A DNA stretch of 64,000 nucleotides from Streptomyces lydicus (GCF_000717345.1 NZ_JNZA01000017.1:62001-126000), one strand, 5' to 3'. Shown: positions 49,754 through 58,359, numbered from the stretch's first letter. Program-made: numbers and translations. The notes: generated by a model not told the origin, from the sequence alone.

Positions 49754-51709
49754 TCAGTTGACCAGGGCCGGCTCCGGGCCGGGGTCCGTGCCGCCGTCGC
49801 CCACCGTGGCCTCCCGTACGGCGTCCTCCTCGGCCGCCGCGCGGGCCGCCGAGTCCGTGAACTGCGTCCGGTAGAGCTCCGCGTAGCGCCCGTCGGCGGC
49901 CAGCAGCGTCTCGTGCGTCCCCCGCTCGACGATCCGTCCGCCCTCGACGACCAGGATTTGGTCCGCGGCCCGTACGGTCGACAGCCGGTGTGCGATGACC
50001 AGTGCCGTACGGCCCTCCAGCGCCTCGGCGAGGGCCTCCTGCACTGCCGCCTCGGAGGTGTTGTCCAGGTGGGCGGTGGCCTCGTCCAGGATCACCACGC
50101 GGGGGTGGGCCAGCAGCAGCCGGGCGATGGTCAGCCGCTGCCGTTCGCCGCCCGAGAGGCGGTAGCCGCGCTCGCCGACGACGGTGTCCAGGCCGTCGGG
50201 AAGGGTGGCGACCAGCTCCTCCAGGCGCGCCCGGCCGAGCGCGTCCCACAGCTCCCGCTCGGTCGCCTCCGGCCTGGCGAGCAGCAGATTCTCGCGGATC
50301 GAGTCGTGGAAGAGATGGCCGTCCTGGGTGACCATCCCGAGGGTGGCGCGCAGCGAGGCGGCGCTCAGGTCCCGGACGTCCACCCCGGCCAGCCGGACGG
50401 CTCCCGCGTCGGTGTCGTACAGCCGGGGCAGCAGCTGCGCGACGGTCGACTTGCCGGCACCCGAGGAGCCGACCAGGGCGACCATCTGGCCGGGTTCGGC
50501 GCGGAAGGAGAGACCGTGCAGGACCTCTTCGCCGCCCCGGGTGTCGAGGGTGGCGACCTCCTCCAGGGAGGCCAGCGAGACCTTGTCGGCGGACGGGTAG
50601 CCGAAGCGTACGGAGTCGAACTCGACCGACACCGGGCCCTCCGGGACCTCGCGGGCGTCCGGCTTCTCCTCGATGAGCGGCTTGAGGTCGAGCACCTCGA
50701 AGACCCGCTCGAAGCTGACCAGCGCGCTCATCACCTCGATGTGTGCGCCGGACAGCGCGGTCAGCGGGGCGTAGAGCCGGGTGAGCAGCAGGGCGAGCGA
50801 GACGATCGCGCCGGCCTCCAGCTGTCCGCGCAGGGCGAGGAATCCGCCCAGGCCGTAGACCACGGCCAGCGCCAGTGCGGAGACCAGGGTGAGCGCGGTG
50901 ACGAAGTACGTCTGGACCATGGCCGAGCGGACACCGATGTCCCGCACCCGGCGGGCCCGGGCGGCGAACTCCGCGGACTCGCGGGCCGGCCGGCCCATCA
51001 GCTTGACGAGGGTGGCGCCCGGCGCGGAGAACCGCTCGGTCATCTGGGTGCCCATCGCCGCGTTGTGGTCGGCGCCCTCCCGGCGCAGGTCGGCCAGCCG
51101 CCGGCCGACCCGGCGGGCGGGCAGCACGAACACCGGCAGCAGGACCAGCGCGATCAGCGTGATCTGCCAGGACAGGCTGAGCATCACACCGAGGGTGAGC
51201 AGCAGCGTCACGATGTTGCTGACGACCCCGGACAGGGTGTCGCTGAACGCCCGCTGGGCGCCGATCACATCGTTGTTGAGGCGGCTGACCAGGGCGCCGG
51301 TGCGGGTGCGGGTGAAGAACGCGATGGGCATCCGCTGGACGTGGTCGTAGACAGTGGTGCGCAGGTCCAGGATCAGCCCCTCGCCGATGCTCGCCGACAG
51401 CCAGCGGGTCAGCAGCCCCAGACCGGCCTCCGCGAGCGCGATGACGGCGATCAGCCCGGACAGTTCGACGACGAGCGTCGCCGAGCCGCCGCCCACGATG
51501 GCGTCCACCACCCGGCCGGCGAGCAGCGGCGTGGCCACCGCGAGCATCGCGGTCACCGTACTGAGCACCAGGAACCACACCAGGAACCGGCGGTGCGGCC
51601 GGGCGAAGTCCAGGATGCGGCGCAGCGTCCGCCGCGAGAACCGTCGCCGGCCCCGCTGTGCGTTCATCGAGCTGTGCAGCGAATGCCAGGCGGTGACTTC
51701 CATGTCCAT
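49754..51709 (-). CDS. ABC exporter (fused permease and ATPase)
   Basis: The 651-residue half-transporter has six membrane segments in residues 40-330 and a nucleotide-binding domain in the last 230. Its Walker A is LVGSSGAGKST, the signature is RLSGGERQRL, Walker B is RVVILDEATAHLD, and the switch His is in ALVIAHRLST. It would export lipids, drugs or peptides as a homodimer. The strongest feature is its promoter, which contains a SoxR box (51772-51802). Start ATG 51709 has GGAGG 6 bases upstream. Redox-cycling compounds are therefore likely inducers and substrates. Confidence 0.94.
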   Translation of the reverse strand: MDMEVTAWHSLHSSMNAQRGRRRFSRRTLRRILDFARPHRRFLVWFLVLSTVTAMLAVATPLLAGRVVDAIVGGGSATLVVELSGLIAVIALAEAGLGLLTRWLSASIGEGLILDLRTTVYDHVQRMPIAFFTRTRTGALVSRLNNDVIGAQRAFSDTLSGVVSNIVTLLLTLGVMLSLSWQITLIALVLLPVFVLPARRVGRRLADLRREGADHNAAMGTQMTERFSAPGATLVKLMGRPARESAEFAARARRVRDIGVRSAMVQTYFVTALTLVSALALAVVYGLGGFLALRGQLEAGAIVSLALLLTRLYAPLTALSGAHIEVMSALVSFERVFEVLDLKPLIEEKPDAREVPEGPVSVEFDSVRFGYPSADKVSLASLEEVATLDTRGGEEVLHGLSFRAEPGQMVALVGSSGAGKSTVAQLLPRLYDTDAGAVRLAGVDVRDLSAASLRATLGMVTQDGHLFHDSIRENLLLARPEATERELWDALGRARLEELVATLPDGLDTVVGERGYRLSGGERQRLTIARLLLAHPRVVILDEATAHLDNTSEAAVQEALAEALEGRTALVIAHRLSTVRAADQILVVEGGRIVERGTHETLLAADGRYAELYRTQFTDSAARAAAEEDAVREATVGDGGTDPGPEPALVN

Positions 51710-51771
51710 GCTGGGCCTCCTGTGTGCCGGGTCGTCACGGGATCGCCGTGCGCGACCGGCGACATGAAAGG

Positions 51772-51802
51772 AACCTAAGACCTCAACCAATGTTGAGGTC
51801 AA
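51772..51802 (-). promoter_or_regulatory. SoxR box and promoter of the ABC exporter
   Basis: On the minus strand, -35 TTGACC and -10 TAGGTT are separated by 19 bases, the long spacer typical of MerR-type promoters. The dyad CCTCAA-CATTGG-TTGAGG inside it (read on the minus strand) matches the known SoxR box CCTCAA-N6-TTGAGG. The arms extend to GACCTCAAC/GTTGAGGTC. Confidence 0.85.
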
Positions 51803-51855
51803 GCGATTCCTTCGCTCTCACCCAACGGGGTGCACCGGCGCGCTACGGCGCGGCG

Positions 51856-52085
51856 GTGACGCGGACTCAACCCCGCGCCGACACGGGGCCTCCGGACGCG
51901 GACTCCGACGAGAAGGCGACGCTGCTGGCGTTCCTGAACCATGTCAGGGACGCGGTGGCCGCCAAGGCCCAGACATCGCCCACCCCGACCTGGGCGTGGA
52001 CCTCACCGACGAGGACGACCCGCAGGAGCTGCTCGCCGCCTGTCGTCACGCGGTCGCCCGGTCCCAAGGAGGGCACCCCTCGGGC
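51856..52085 (+). pseudogene. DinB/DUF664-like gene remnant
   Basis: From GTG 51856 a frame reads DSDEKATLLAFLNHVRDAVA then AKAQ, which resembles the start of DinB/DUF664 proteins. A shift of frame then gives DIAHPDLGVDLTDEDDPQEL and LAACRHAVARSQ, which resembles a later part. The metal-binding His residues are absent, and most of the middle is missing. Confidence 0.45.
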
Positions 52086-52091
52086 CGCGCC

Positions 52092-53648
52092 CTACGGAGT
52101 CCCGTCGAGGGGGCGCTCCCAGACGAAGGGGTCGTCGGGTGAGTCCGTGCGGCTGACCGTCAGCCGGACGGCGGGGCGGCCGCCGAGGGCGGCGGTGGCG
52201 TCCACGACGACCTCGGCACGGCCGGGGCGGCCCGTCGCCAAAGCCTCGCGCAGCGCGGACAGCAGCTCGCGGCCGGTCGCGTCGTCGACGCGCGCGTCGA
52301 CCGGGCCGGCGAACCGCACGGCGGGCCGCGCGCCGAGCGCCACGGCCGCCGCGCCGGCCTCCCGCAGCACCCGGGTGCGCAGCCCCGGCGGCACCTGCGA
52401 CGGCCCCTGCTGCAGCGCGATGATCGCCGTCCTGATGTCCTGGATCGTCGCGTCCAGCTCGTCGACCGCCCGGCCCAGGCGCTCCCGCACCTCCGGCAGC
52501 ACGGCCTTGCGCCGGGCGCTCTCCAGCAGCATGCCGGTGGCGAACAGCCGCTGGATGACCAGGTCGTGCAGATCGCGGGCTATGCGGTCGCGGTCCTCGT
52601 AGACGGCGAGCCGCTCCCGGTCGCGGTGCCGGTCGGCGAGTACCAGCGCCAGCGCGGCCTGGGCGGCGAACTGCGCGCCCAGGGTGCGTTCGGAGGGGCT
52701 GAAGCGGCGGCCGCCGGACATCCGGCACAGCGCCAGCGCGCCCAGCACCCGCCCGTTGCTGCGCAGCGGCAGCAGCATCGTGGGGCCGTAGTGGCGGGAC
52801 AGTGGGGAGACCGAGCGGGGGTCGGTGGCGAAGTCGTCGGCGAAGACCGCGAGTCCCGCGTGGATCTGGTGCAGGACCGGGCTCTCCGGCGGGATCCTGC
52901 CGCGGTACGCCTCGGCGCGCACCGCCTCGGTCAGGTCGGTGGAGATCGCGACGACCTCCATCCCGCCCTCGGGGTGCGGCAGCAGGACCGCACCGGTGGC
53001 CGCCTCGGCGAGCTCGCGGCCCTTCTCCGCGACGACCGTCAGGGCGTCCTCGGTGGTTGAACGCGTCTCGGGGCCGGCCAGCAGCGCCGTGGTGACGGAG
53101 GCGGCACCGTCGATCCACCGGGTGCGCTGCCGGGCGGCGGCGTGCATACGGGCATTGCCCATGGCGATGCCGGCCTCGGTGGCCAGCACCCGCACCAGGT
53201 GCAGATCCTCCTCGGTGAAGGGCCGGCCGTCCGGTGCGCCGTGTGTTTCGGGCCCCCGCTTCCCCGTCAGGGCGAGACTGCCGAAAACCTCGCCGTGGAA
53301 GGTGATCGGCACCTCCAGCGAGGTGGCCGGGGACGGCCGGCCCGCGCGGTCCGGCGGCTCGCCGTGGGTGATCAGGCCGCCGGCGCCGTCCCCGTACGCG
53401 CTGCGGATGCCGACGGCGGCGTGGCAGGCACCGGTGAGCGAGGCCGCGGTCTCGGCGATGCGGGCCAGGGCGCGGCGCAGATCGTGGTCGGTGCCGACCG
53501 CCGTCATCGCCTCCAGCAGCTCCGGAAGCCGGGAGACCGGACCGCCGGCCAGCGCGCGGAGGTTCCGCGCGGTGCGGTCGGCGAGATCGGCCGCGGCGTC
53601 GGGCGGCGGCTCGGCTGCCGGGTCGGGCGACTTCAGGACACACCTCAC
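52092..53648 (-). CDS. GAF-domain sensor kinase-like protein with degenerate ATPase domain
   Basis: The protein of about 518 residues has two GAF domains (residues about 50-190 and 215-360), then a HisKA_3 helix with the phospho-acceptor His in DRDRIARDLHDLVIQRLFAT. This is the DevS/NarL-type kinase layout. The C-terminal domain is short (about 90 residues): where the N box (Asn) is expected it reads LLSALREALATGRPGRAEVV, and no DxGxG box follows. ATP binding is therefore doubtful. No response regulator is adjacent. Start GTG 53648 is provisional. Confidence 0.8.
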   Translation of the reverse strand: MRCVLKSPDPAAEPPPDAAADLADRTARNLRALAGGPVSRLPELLEAMTAVGTDHDLRRALARIAETAASLTGACHAAVGIRSAYGDGAGGLITHGEPPDRAGRPSPATSLEVPITFHGEVFGSLALTGKRGPETHGAPDGRPFTEEDLHLVRVLATEAGIAMGNARMHAAARQRTRWIDGAASVTTALLAGPETRSTTEDALTVVAEKGRELAEAATGAVLLPHPEGGMEVVAISTDLTEAVRAEAYRGRIPPESPVLHQIHAGLAVFADDFATDPRSVSPLSRHYGPTMLLPLRSNGRVLGALALCRMSGGRRFSPSERTLGAQFAAQAALALVLADRHRDRERLAVYEDRDRIARDLHDLVIQRLFATGMLLESARRKAVLPEVRERLGRAVDELDATIQDIRTAIIALQQGPSQVPPGLRTRVLREAGAAAVALGARPAVRFAGPVDARVDDATGRELLSALREALATGRPGRAEVVVDATAALGGRPAVRLTVSRTDSPDDPFVWERPLDGTP

Positions 53649-53690
53649 TCTTCCGGGCGGTCCGGCCAGTCTAAAACGACCCAAACGGGT

Positions 53691-54212
53691 TCATACGTCC
53701 GGGTCCCCGCGCTCGGTCCGGGCCGCGAGGAGGGGGCCCAGTACCCGGGTGCCGGGGCCGATCCGCCCGCCGGGGCCGGGCAGCTGGGTGGTGTTCTCCG
53801 GGGTGAGCGGCCCGCCGCAGTGCGCGCAGGCGGCGACCATCGTGGTGTCCCGTGCGCAGTCCAGGTGGTGGATGCGGGCCGGCGGTCCGGCCTCGCCCGC
53901 GTACCAGCGGTCGCCCCAGCTCATCAGCGCCAGCAGTACGGGGTAGAGCTCCTCGCCCTTCTCCGTCGCCGCATAGCGCTCTCGCGGCGGTCGCTCCTGA
54001 TAGCGCTCACGGACCAGCACGCCCTCCTCGACGAGCCGTGCCAGCCGGACGGTGAGGACCTTGCGGGAGATGCCGAGGTCCTGGGCGAGCTCGTCGAAGC
54101 GGTCGATGCCGGTCAGCACGTCCCGCATGATCAGCGCCGTCCAGGCATCACCGAACAGATCCGTGGCGCGGGCGATCGAGCAGGCCACACCGGAGAGCGG
54201 AGTACGGGTCAT
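53691..54212 (-). CDS. HxlR-family transcriptional regulator
   Basis: The 173-residue regulator has the HxlR winged helix: CSIARATDLFGDAWTALIMR, DRFDELAQDLGISRKVLTVR and LARLVEEGVLVRERYQERPP, then YAATEKGEELYPVLLALMSW. A C-terminal extension of about 60 residues contains a CAHCGGP zinc-ribbon-like pair after a Cys and His (HHLDCARD), which may bind metal. It is divergent from a methyltransferase gene over two 19-bp palindromes and probably regulates both. Confidence 0.88.
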   Translation of the reverse strand: MTRTPLSGVACSIARATDLFGDAWTALIMRDVLTGIDRFDELAQDLGISRKVLTVRLARLVEEGVLVRERYQERPPRERYAATEKGEELYPVLLALMSWGDRWYAGEAGPPARIHHLDCARDTTMVAACAHCGGPLTPENTTQLPGPGGRIGPGTRVLGPLLAARTERGDPDV

Positions 54213-54227
54213 GCGTCCACCGTAGCG

Positions 54228-54283
54228 GAGTTCCCCGAGGGAACCCACGGTGCTAGGTTCGAAAGAGTTCCTTCAGGGAACTC
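54228..54283. promoter_or_regulatory. Twin 19-bp palindromes between HxlR and methyltransferase genes
   Basis: GAGTTCC-CCGAG-GGAACCC (54228-54246) and GAGTTCC-TTCAG-GGAACTC (54265-54283) share the same arms and spacer length, with centres 37 bp apart. They lie just upstream of the HxlR start and before the methyltransferase gene. Confidence 0.75.
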
Positions 54284-54322
54284 GCCAGGGCCGCCGCTTT
54301 CCGACACCTCAGGGGGTACACG

Positions 54323-55099
54323 ATGGCCGCGAGGGGCAGCGCTCCGCCGATCGCACTGGACGACCCGGACGCCGTCGACGGACGGCAGATCCGGGCCGCT
54401 GCCTTCCAGCGCGTCCGGCTGGAGTACACCTCCGGAGTGCTGGAGCGCCTCGGCCGGGCGCCGTTCGGGCGCGCCCTGGTCGTGGGCAGCGGCCGCGGAC
54501 TGCTGGCGCACGGACTGGCCCGGCTCGGCTTCACGGTCACCGCCGTCGATCCGTCCGGGCCCGCGACCGCGCTCGCCCGGGAGGCCGCCGCGCAGGCCGG
54601 CCTCGCCGTCGCACACCGCACCGGCCCCGCGGAACGGCTCGACGTCCCCGAGGCCGCGTACGACCTCGTCTACCTGGCGGACACCCTGGAGATCACCGCC
54701 GACCCCGACCGGGTGATGGAGCGGGCCGCGCGCGCCCTGGCGCCCGACGGCGTCCTCGTCTACGACACCGTGAACCGCACGCCCGTCTCCCGGCTCGTCT
54801 ACCTCGTGGCGTTCCAGCGGCTGCCGCTGACCCGGATAATGCCGGCTGGCCGCTATGCCGCCCGCCGGCTCCGTACGCCGGCCGAGGTCGCCGCCCTGCT
54901 GGCGCGCCACGGTCTGACCGACGGCGGCACCTGTGACTTCCGGCCCCGCGACCTGCGCAGTCTGGTCGCCGGGACCCTGGCCCGGCGCCGCGGCCGGATC
55001 GGCGACGACGCACTGGCGGAGGCGGTCGGCTGTGAACTCGCGCCGGGAAGCGCGCCCTTGGTGACCTATCTCGGCCACGCGCGCAAGGGGCGACTTTGA
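54323..55099 (+). CDS. Class I SAM-dependent methyltransferase (UbiG/COQ3-like)
   Basis: The 258-residue enzyme has the SAM-binding motif I RALVVGSGRGLLAHGLARLG, an acidic post-I (AVDPSG), motif II YDLVYLADTLEITADPDRVM and the motif III region LAPDGVLVYDTVNRTPVSRL. The arrangement resembles 3-demethylubiquinone-9 methyltransferase-like enzymes. Start ATG 54323 has AGGGGG about 7 bases upstream. It is divergent from the HxlR regulator gene, and two palindromes sit in between. Substrate unknown. Confidence 0.88.
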   Translation: MAARGSAPPIALDDPDAVDGRQIRAAAFQRVRLEYTSGVLERLGRAPFGRALVVGSGRGLLAHGLARLGFTVTAVDPSGPATALAREAAAQAGLAVAHRTGPAERLDVPEAAYDLVYLADTLEITADPDRVMERAARALAPDGVLVYDTVNRTPVSRLVYLVAFQRLPLTRIMPAGRYAARRLRTPAEVAALLARHGLTDGGTCDFRPRDLRSLVAGTLARRRGRIGDDALAEAVGCELAPGSAPLVTYLGHARKGRL

Positions 55100-55340
55100 G
55101 ACAACCTGCACCGGAGGCGTACGCCGGGACTTGAGGGGGGCGGTCGACGGGTAAGCCGTAGACAACTACGGGCGCAGCTGCAGAAACGTAGTGGCAGACA
55201 CGTGACGCAATCGCACCACCGACGGCCCGGAAACGGGCCGAGCCGCCCGGATCCCGTCGGGCGCCCCCACACCTCCGTACGTCTTCGCCGGGCACGCGTG
55301 GCAAGGTCCCGCGCCCCGGCACCGAAAGTGGGCCGGGCCG

Positions 55341-55775
55341 ATGGAAGAAGGTCAGTACTACCCGAGACTTGACGGTCCCCGCCGTGCCGCGGGCGGCACG
55401 ACCGTGCTCGAACTCCGCGGTGACCTGGACATCCTCGCCGTCTCGGTGCTCTCCGACCGGCTGGACGAGCTCACCGGCGCCCAGGGTGCCGACCTCGTCA
55501 TCGATCTGCGCGCGGTGACGTTCATCGACTGCGCGGGGCTCTCGCTGCTCAGCCGCGCCCGCCACCGTACGCGGCAGCGGGGCGGCCGGCTGCGGCTGAC
55601 CGGCGTCGTGGCCGGCGGAAGCGTCGCGCGGCTGCTGCGGATGACCGGGCTGCGGGGCGACTTCGAGACGGTGCCGGAGGAGGCCGTGTCCGAGGACGCC
55701 CTCGCCGCGGACGGCGCGGACCGGGACGGCCTCCCGGCCGGGGCGGCCGAGGCCGACGACATCGCCGTGGCCTGA
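55341..55775 (+). CDS. STAS-domain anti-sigma factor antagonist-like protein
   Basis: The 144-residue protein consists of a STAS domain (TVLELRGDLDILAVSVLSDR, LVIDLRAVTFIDCAGLSLLS) and an acidic C-terminal tail of about 40 residues. In SpoIIAA-type antagonists the phosphorylated Ser lies in the D-S-S-G segment; here it is D-C-A-G, so phosphorylation control at that site seems lost. The protein could bind an anti-sigma factor constitutively or act in another way. No kinase gene is adjacent. Confidence 0.85.
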   Translation: MEEGQYYPRLDGPRRAAGGTTVLELRGDLDILAVSVLSDRLDELTGAQGADLVIDLRAVTFIDCAGLSLLSRARHRTRQRGGRLRLTGVVAGGSVARLLRMTGLRGDFETVPEEAVSEDALAADGADRDGLPAGAAEADDIAVA

Positions 55776-55801
55776 CCGCCGGCGGCACCGCGGCGGCCGG
55801 G

Positions 55802-56290
55802 TCAGGCCGGCAGTACCGCCTCGATGGCGGTGACCAGTTCCTCGGCCTCCGGCTCGGTGCGCGGCCGGAAGCGGCCGGCGACCCGGCCGCCGGTGTCGAT
55901 CAGGAACTTCTCGAAGTTCCACTGGACGTCACCGGCCGCCCCGTCGGCGTCCTCGGTAGCGGTCAGCGCCGCGTACAGCGGATGCCGGTCCGCGCCGTTG
56001 ACGTCGGTCTTCTCGAACAGCGGGAAGCTGACGCCGTACGTCGCCGAGCAGAAGGTGGCGATCTCCTCGGCGGTGCCCGGCTCCTGGCCGGCGAACTGGT
56101 TGCTGGGGAAGCCCAGTACGTGGAAACCCCGGTCCCCGTAGCGCTGCTGGAGCCGCTCCAGGCCGGAGTACTGCGGGGTCAGCCCGCATTTGGACGCCAC
56201 ATTCACCACCAGCAGGGCCTTGCCCCGGTAGTCGGCGAGTGAGGCGGGCTCACCGGTCAGGGTGCGCAGCGGGATGTCGTACAGGCTCAC
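55802..56290 (-). CDS. Glutathione peroxidase-family thiol peroxidase
   Basis: The 162-residue protein has the family signature NVASKCGLTPQYSGLERLQQ with catalytic Cys35, VLGFPSNQFAGQEPG with the catalytic Gln, and WNFEKFLID with the catalytic Trp. It detoxifies peroxides, probably with thioredoxin or mycothiol-linked reductant, since actinobacteria lack glutathione. Start GTG 56290 is preferred because GAGGAG lies 7 bases upstream and the length then fits the family; ATG 56335 is an in-frame alternative. Confidence 0.92.
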   Translation of the reverse strand: MSLYDIPLRTLTGEPASLADYRGKALLVVNVASKCGLTPQYSGLERLQQRYGDRGFHVLGFPSNQFAGQEPGTAEEIATFCSATYGVSFPLFEKTDVNGADRHPLYAALTATEDADGAAGDVQWNFEKFLIDTGGRVAGRFRPRTEPEAEELVTAIEAVLPA

Positions 56291-56555
56291 GGTCGGGCTC
56301 CTCGTCGGGTTTCCGTGGATAGGGGCGTCCGTCATCGGTGCCAACAGCGGAGCCCGCCCTGATCTTCCCCGGCTCGTCGACCGGCCAGGACACGGCCGGA
56401 CGCAGCGTGCCCGCACGCCACTCCTTGAGCAGCTGGTCAAAGATCGGCGTCTCCTCCTCGGGCCGGCGCCGGGGAACGGGCGGCGGCAGCGGTGGGGGCT
56501 GGTGGGGGAGGGAGATGCGCTGAAAAGGGTGCGAGCCGGGCTTCTTGGCGTCCAT
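56250..56555 (-). CDS. Possible small protein overlapping the peroxidase start
   Basis: A 101-residue frame from ATG 56555 reads MDAKKPGSHPFQRISLPHQP, a Pro-rich part, then EEETPIFDQLLKEWRAGTLR and PAVSWPVDEPGKIRAGSAVG. The central IFDQLLKEWR region looks like a real helix seen in small actinobacterial proteins. It would end 41 bp inside the peroxidase coding region in another frame. There is no clear ribosome site. The 56556-56657 stretch beyond it shows no feature. Confidence 0.35.
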   Translation of the reverse strand: MDAKKPGSHPFQRISLPHQPPPLPPPVPRRRPEEETPIFDQLLKEWRAGTLRPAVSWPVDEPGKIRAGSAVGTDDGRPYPRKPDEEPDREPVRHPAAHPDR

Positions 56556-56657
56556 GCCCGGACTCAACCGGAAATCGGTCCCCGGGTTGCGGGACGCGGC
56601 CGGGGCCGTCCGCAGATGCCCCTGCGGTGGTGACGGGCAGAAGATACGTTCCCTGCG

Positions 56658-56692
56658 CGAAGGGACCGGCGGAAGTCCCGCCGGTCCCTTCG
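56658..56692 (-). terminator. 15-bp hairpin terminator of the pigment hydroxylase gene
   Basis: The arms CGAAGGGACCGGCGG and CCGCCGGTCCCTTCG pair perfectly around a 5-base loop, 33 bp past the stop of the minus-strand hydroxylase gene. Confidence 0.8.
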
Positions 56693-56724
56693 GCCTCAAC
56701 AGCCTCCGCTGCCTCAGTGTCCGG

Positions 56725-58359
56725 TCAGCTCCGGCACAGCAGCACCTCGAAGACCTCCCGCAGCGCCGCCTCCGGATCGGCGACCCGGCCCTCGGCCCGC
56801 CAGGCGACGAAGCCGTCGGGCCGCACCAGCACCGCACCCTCGGAGGTCGTGCCGTGCTTCTCGGCCCAGTCCGTGCCGTCCTCCGGGGCCAGGTCGTCGT
56901 CCGGCTCGGTGCCGATCAGGTAGCAGTCCAGCCGCACGTCGAAACGCTGGACGGCGCCCTTGACGGCGGTGCGCCACATGTCGCCGTCGGAGCCGGCCAG
57001 CAGCACGAAGGACTTCTCGTAGAGGTCGAGGGTCGAACGGCGCTCCCCACCCGCCCGCAGCCACATGTGCGGGGCGCGGGTGCCGGGCTCGCCGGTCAGC
57101 CGCAACTGGTCGGGGACCACCGGCAGTTCGGGGTCGGCACCGACCACCGCGCCCTGCGGGTAGCAGTAGCCGAGGGCCACGGTGAGCACGCCGCGCTGCC
57201 GGCCGCCGGCCGCGCCGGGCGCGGGGGAGTAGCCGGGGTGGCTGTGCTCGGCGGAGCGGGCCGAGGCGCGGGCGCTGGTCTCGCGGGCCACCGGCAGCCG
57301 TTCCGCCTCGTAGGTCTCCAGCAGCGCCGGGTCCGCCGCACCGTCCAGTACGGCGGCCAGCTTCCACGCGAGGTTGTGGGCGTCCTGGATGCCGGTGTTG
57401 GAGCCGAACGCGCCGGTGGGGGACATCTCGTGGGCGGAGTCGCCGGCGAGGAAGACCCGGCCGTGCGCATAGCGTTCGGCGACCCGCTCGGCGGCGTGCC
57501 AGGGCGCCTTGCCGGTGATCTCGACGGCCAGGTCGGGCGCGCCGGTCGCCCGGCGGATGTGGTCGATGCACCGCTCGTCGGTGAAGTCCTCCAGGGTCTC
57601 GCCCCGGTCGGGGTGCCAGGGGGCGTGGAAGACCCAGTCCTTCTGGTTGTCGACGGGCAGCAGCGCGCCGTCCGCCTCGGGGTTGGTCAAGTAGCAGGCG
57701 ATGAACCGGCGGTCGCCCACGATGTCCGCGAGGCCCGGGGCCCGGAAGGTGATGCTCACGTTGTGGAAGAGGTCACCGGGGCCGGTCCGGCCGATGCCCA
57801 GCCGCTCGCGAACCGGGCTGCGCGGGCCGTCCGCCGCGATCAGGTAGTCGGCGTGCACGGTGGACTCCTCGCCGGTCTCCCGGCTCCGCAGCCGTGCGGT
57901 CACGCCCTGCGCGTCCTGTTCGAAGGAGACCAGCTCGGTGGAGAACCGCAGGTCACCGCCGAGCTCGCGGGCACAGCGCACCAGCACCGGCTCCAGGTCG
58001 TTCTGGCTGCACAGACACCAGCCGGACGGGCTGATCCGGGTCAGCCCGCCGCCCGGGTCGATCTCCTTGAACAGCCACTCCTGCTCTTCTCCGGTGAGCG
58101 AACGGGCCTGCAGGATCCCGTGGTTGTCGGCGAGGGTCGAGGCCGCCTCGCGGATCGGCGCCTCGGCGCCGGCGACCCGGAACAGTTCCATCGTGCGGAC
58201 GTTGTTCCCCCGCCCGCGGGGGTGGTGCGAGGTGTCCGCGTGCTTCTCGACCAGCAGATGCCGTACGCCCAGCCGTCCCAGGAACAGTGACGCGGACAGG
58301 CCCACCAGGGACCCGCCCACGACGAGTACCGGGACGCGGTCTTCGACGGTGGGATTCAT
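56725..58359 (-). CDS. FAD-dependent polyketide hydroxylase (WhiE ORFVIII-like)
   Basis: The 544-residue aromatic hydroxylase has FAD motif VLVVGGSLVGLSASLFLGRL, middle motif ADYLIAADGPRSPVRERLGI and GD motif GRVFLAGDSAHEMSPTGAFG. It has the C-terminal thioredoxin-like domain of the PheA/TetX-type polyketide hydroxylases. It is divergent from the seven-gene pigment operon, exactly as ORFVIII of the whiE spore-pigment locus, where it makes the late modification of the pigment. Start ATG 58359 has GGAG upstream. A terminator follows. Confidence 0.93.
   Translation of the reverse strand: MNPTVEDRVPVLVVGGSLVGLSASLFLGRLGVRHLLVEKHADTSHHPRGRGNNVRTMELFRVAGAEAPIREAASTLADNHGILQARSLTGEEQEWLFKEIDPGGGLTRISPSGWCLCSQNDLEPVLVRCARELGGDLRFSTELVSFEQDAQGVTARLRSRETGEESTVHADYLIAADGPRSPVRERLGIGRTGPGDLFHNVSITFRAPGLADIVGDRRFIACYLTNPEADGALLPVDNQKDWVFHAPWHPDRGETLEDFTDERCIDHIRRATGAPDLAVEITGKAPWHAAERVAERYAHGRVFLAGDSAHEMSPTGAFGSNTGIQDAHNLAWKLAAVLDGAADPALLETYEAERLPVARETSARASARSAEHSHPGYSPAPGAAGGRQRGVLTVALGYCYPQGAVVGADPELPVVPDQLRLTGEPGTRAPHMWLRAGGERRSTLDLYEKSFVLLAGSDGDMWRTAVKGAVQRFDVRLDCYLIGTEPDDDLAPEDGTDWAEKHGTTSEGAVLVRPDGFVAWRAEGRVADPEAALREVFEVLLCRS

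Noticed and set aside
48191..51778. A 1195-codon open frame on the plus strand
   Set aside because: It lies opposite lnt, the SnoaL-like gene and the ABC exporter, all of which have clear domains on the minus strand. The plus frame is low-complexity Arg/Gly/Gln sequence and is a GC-rich shadow.
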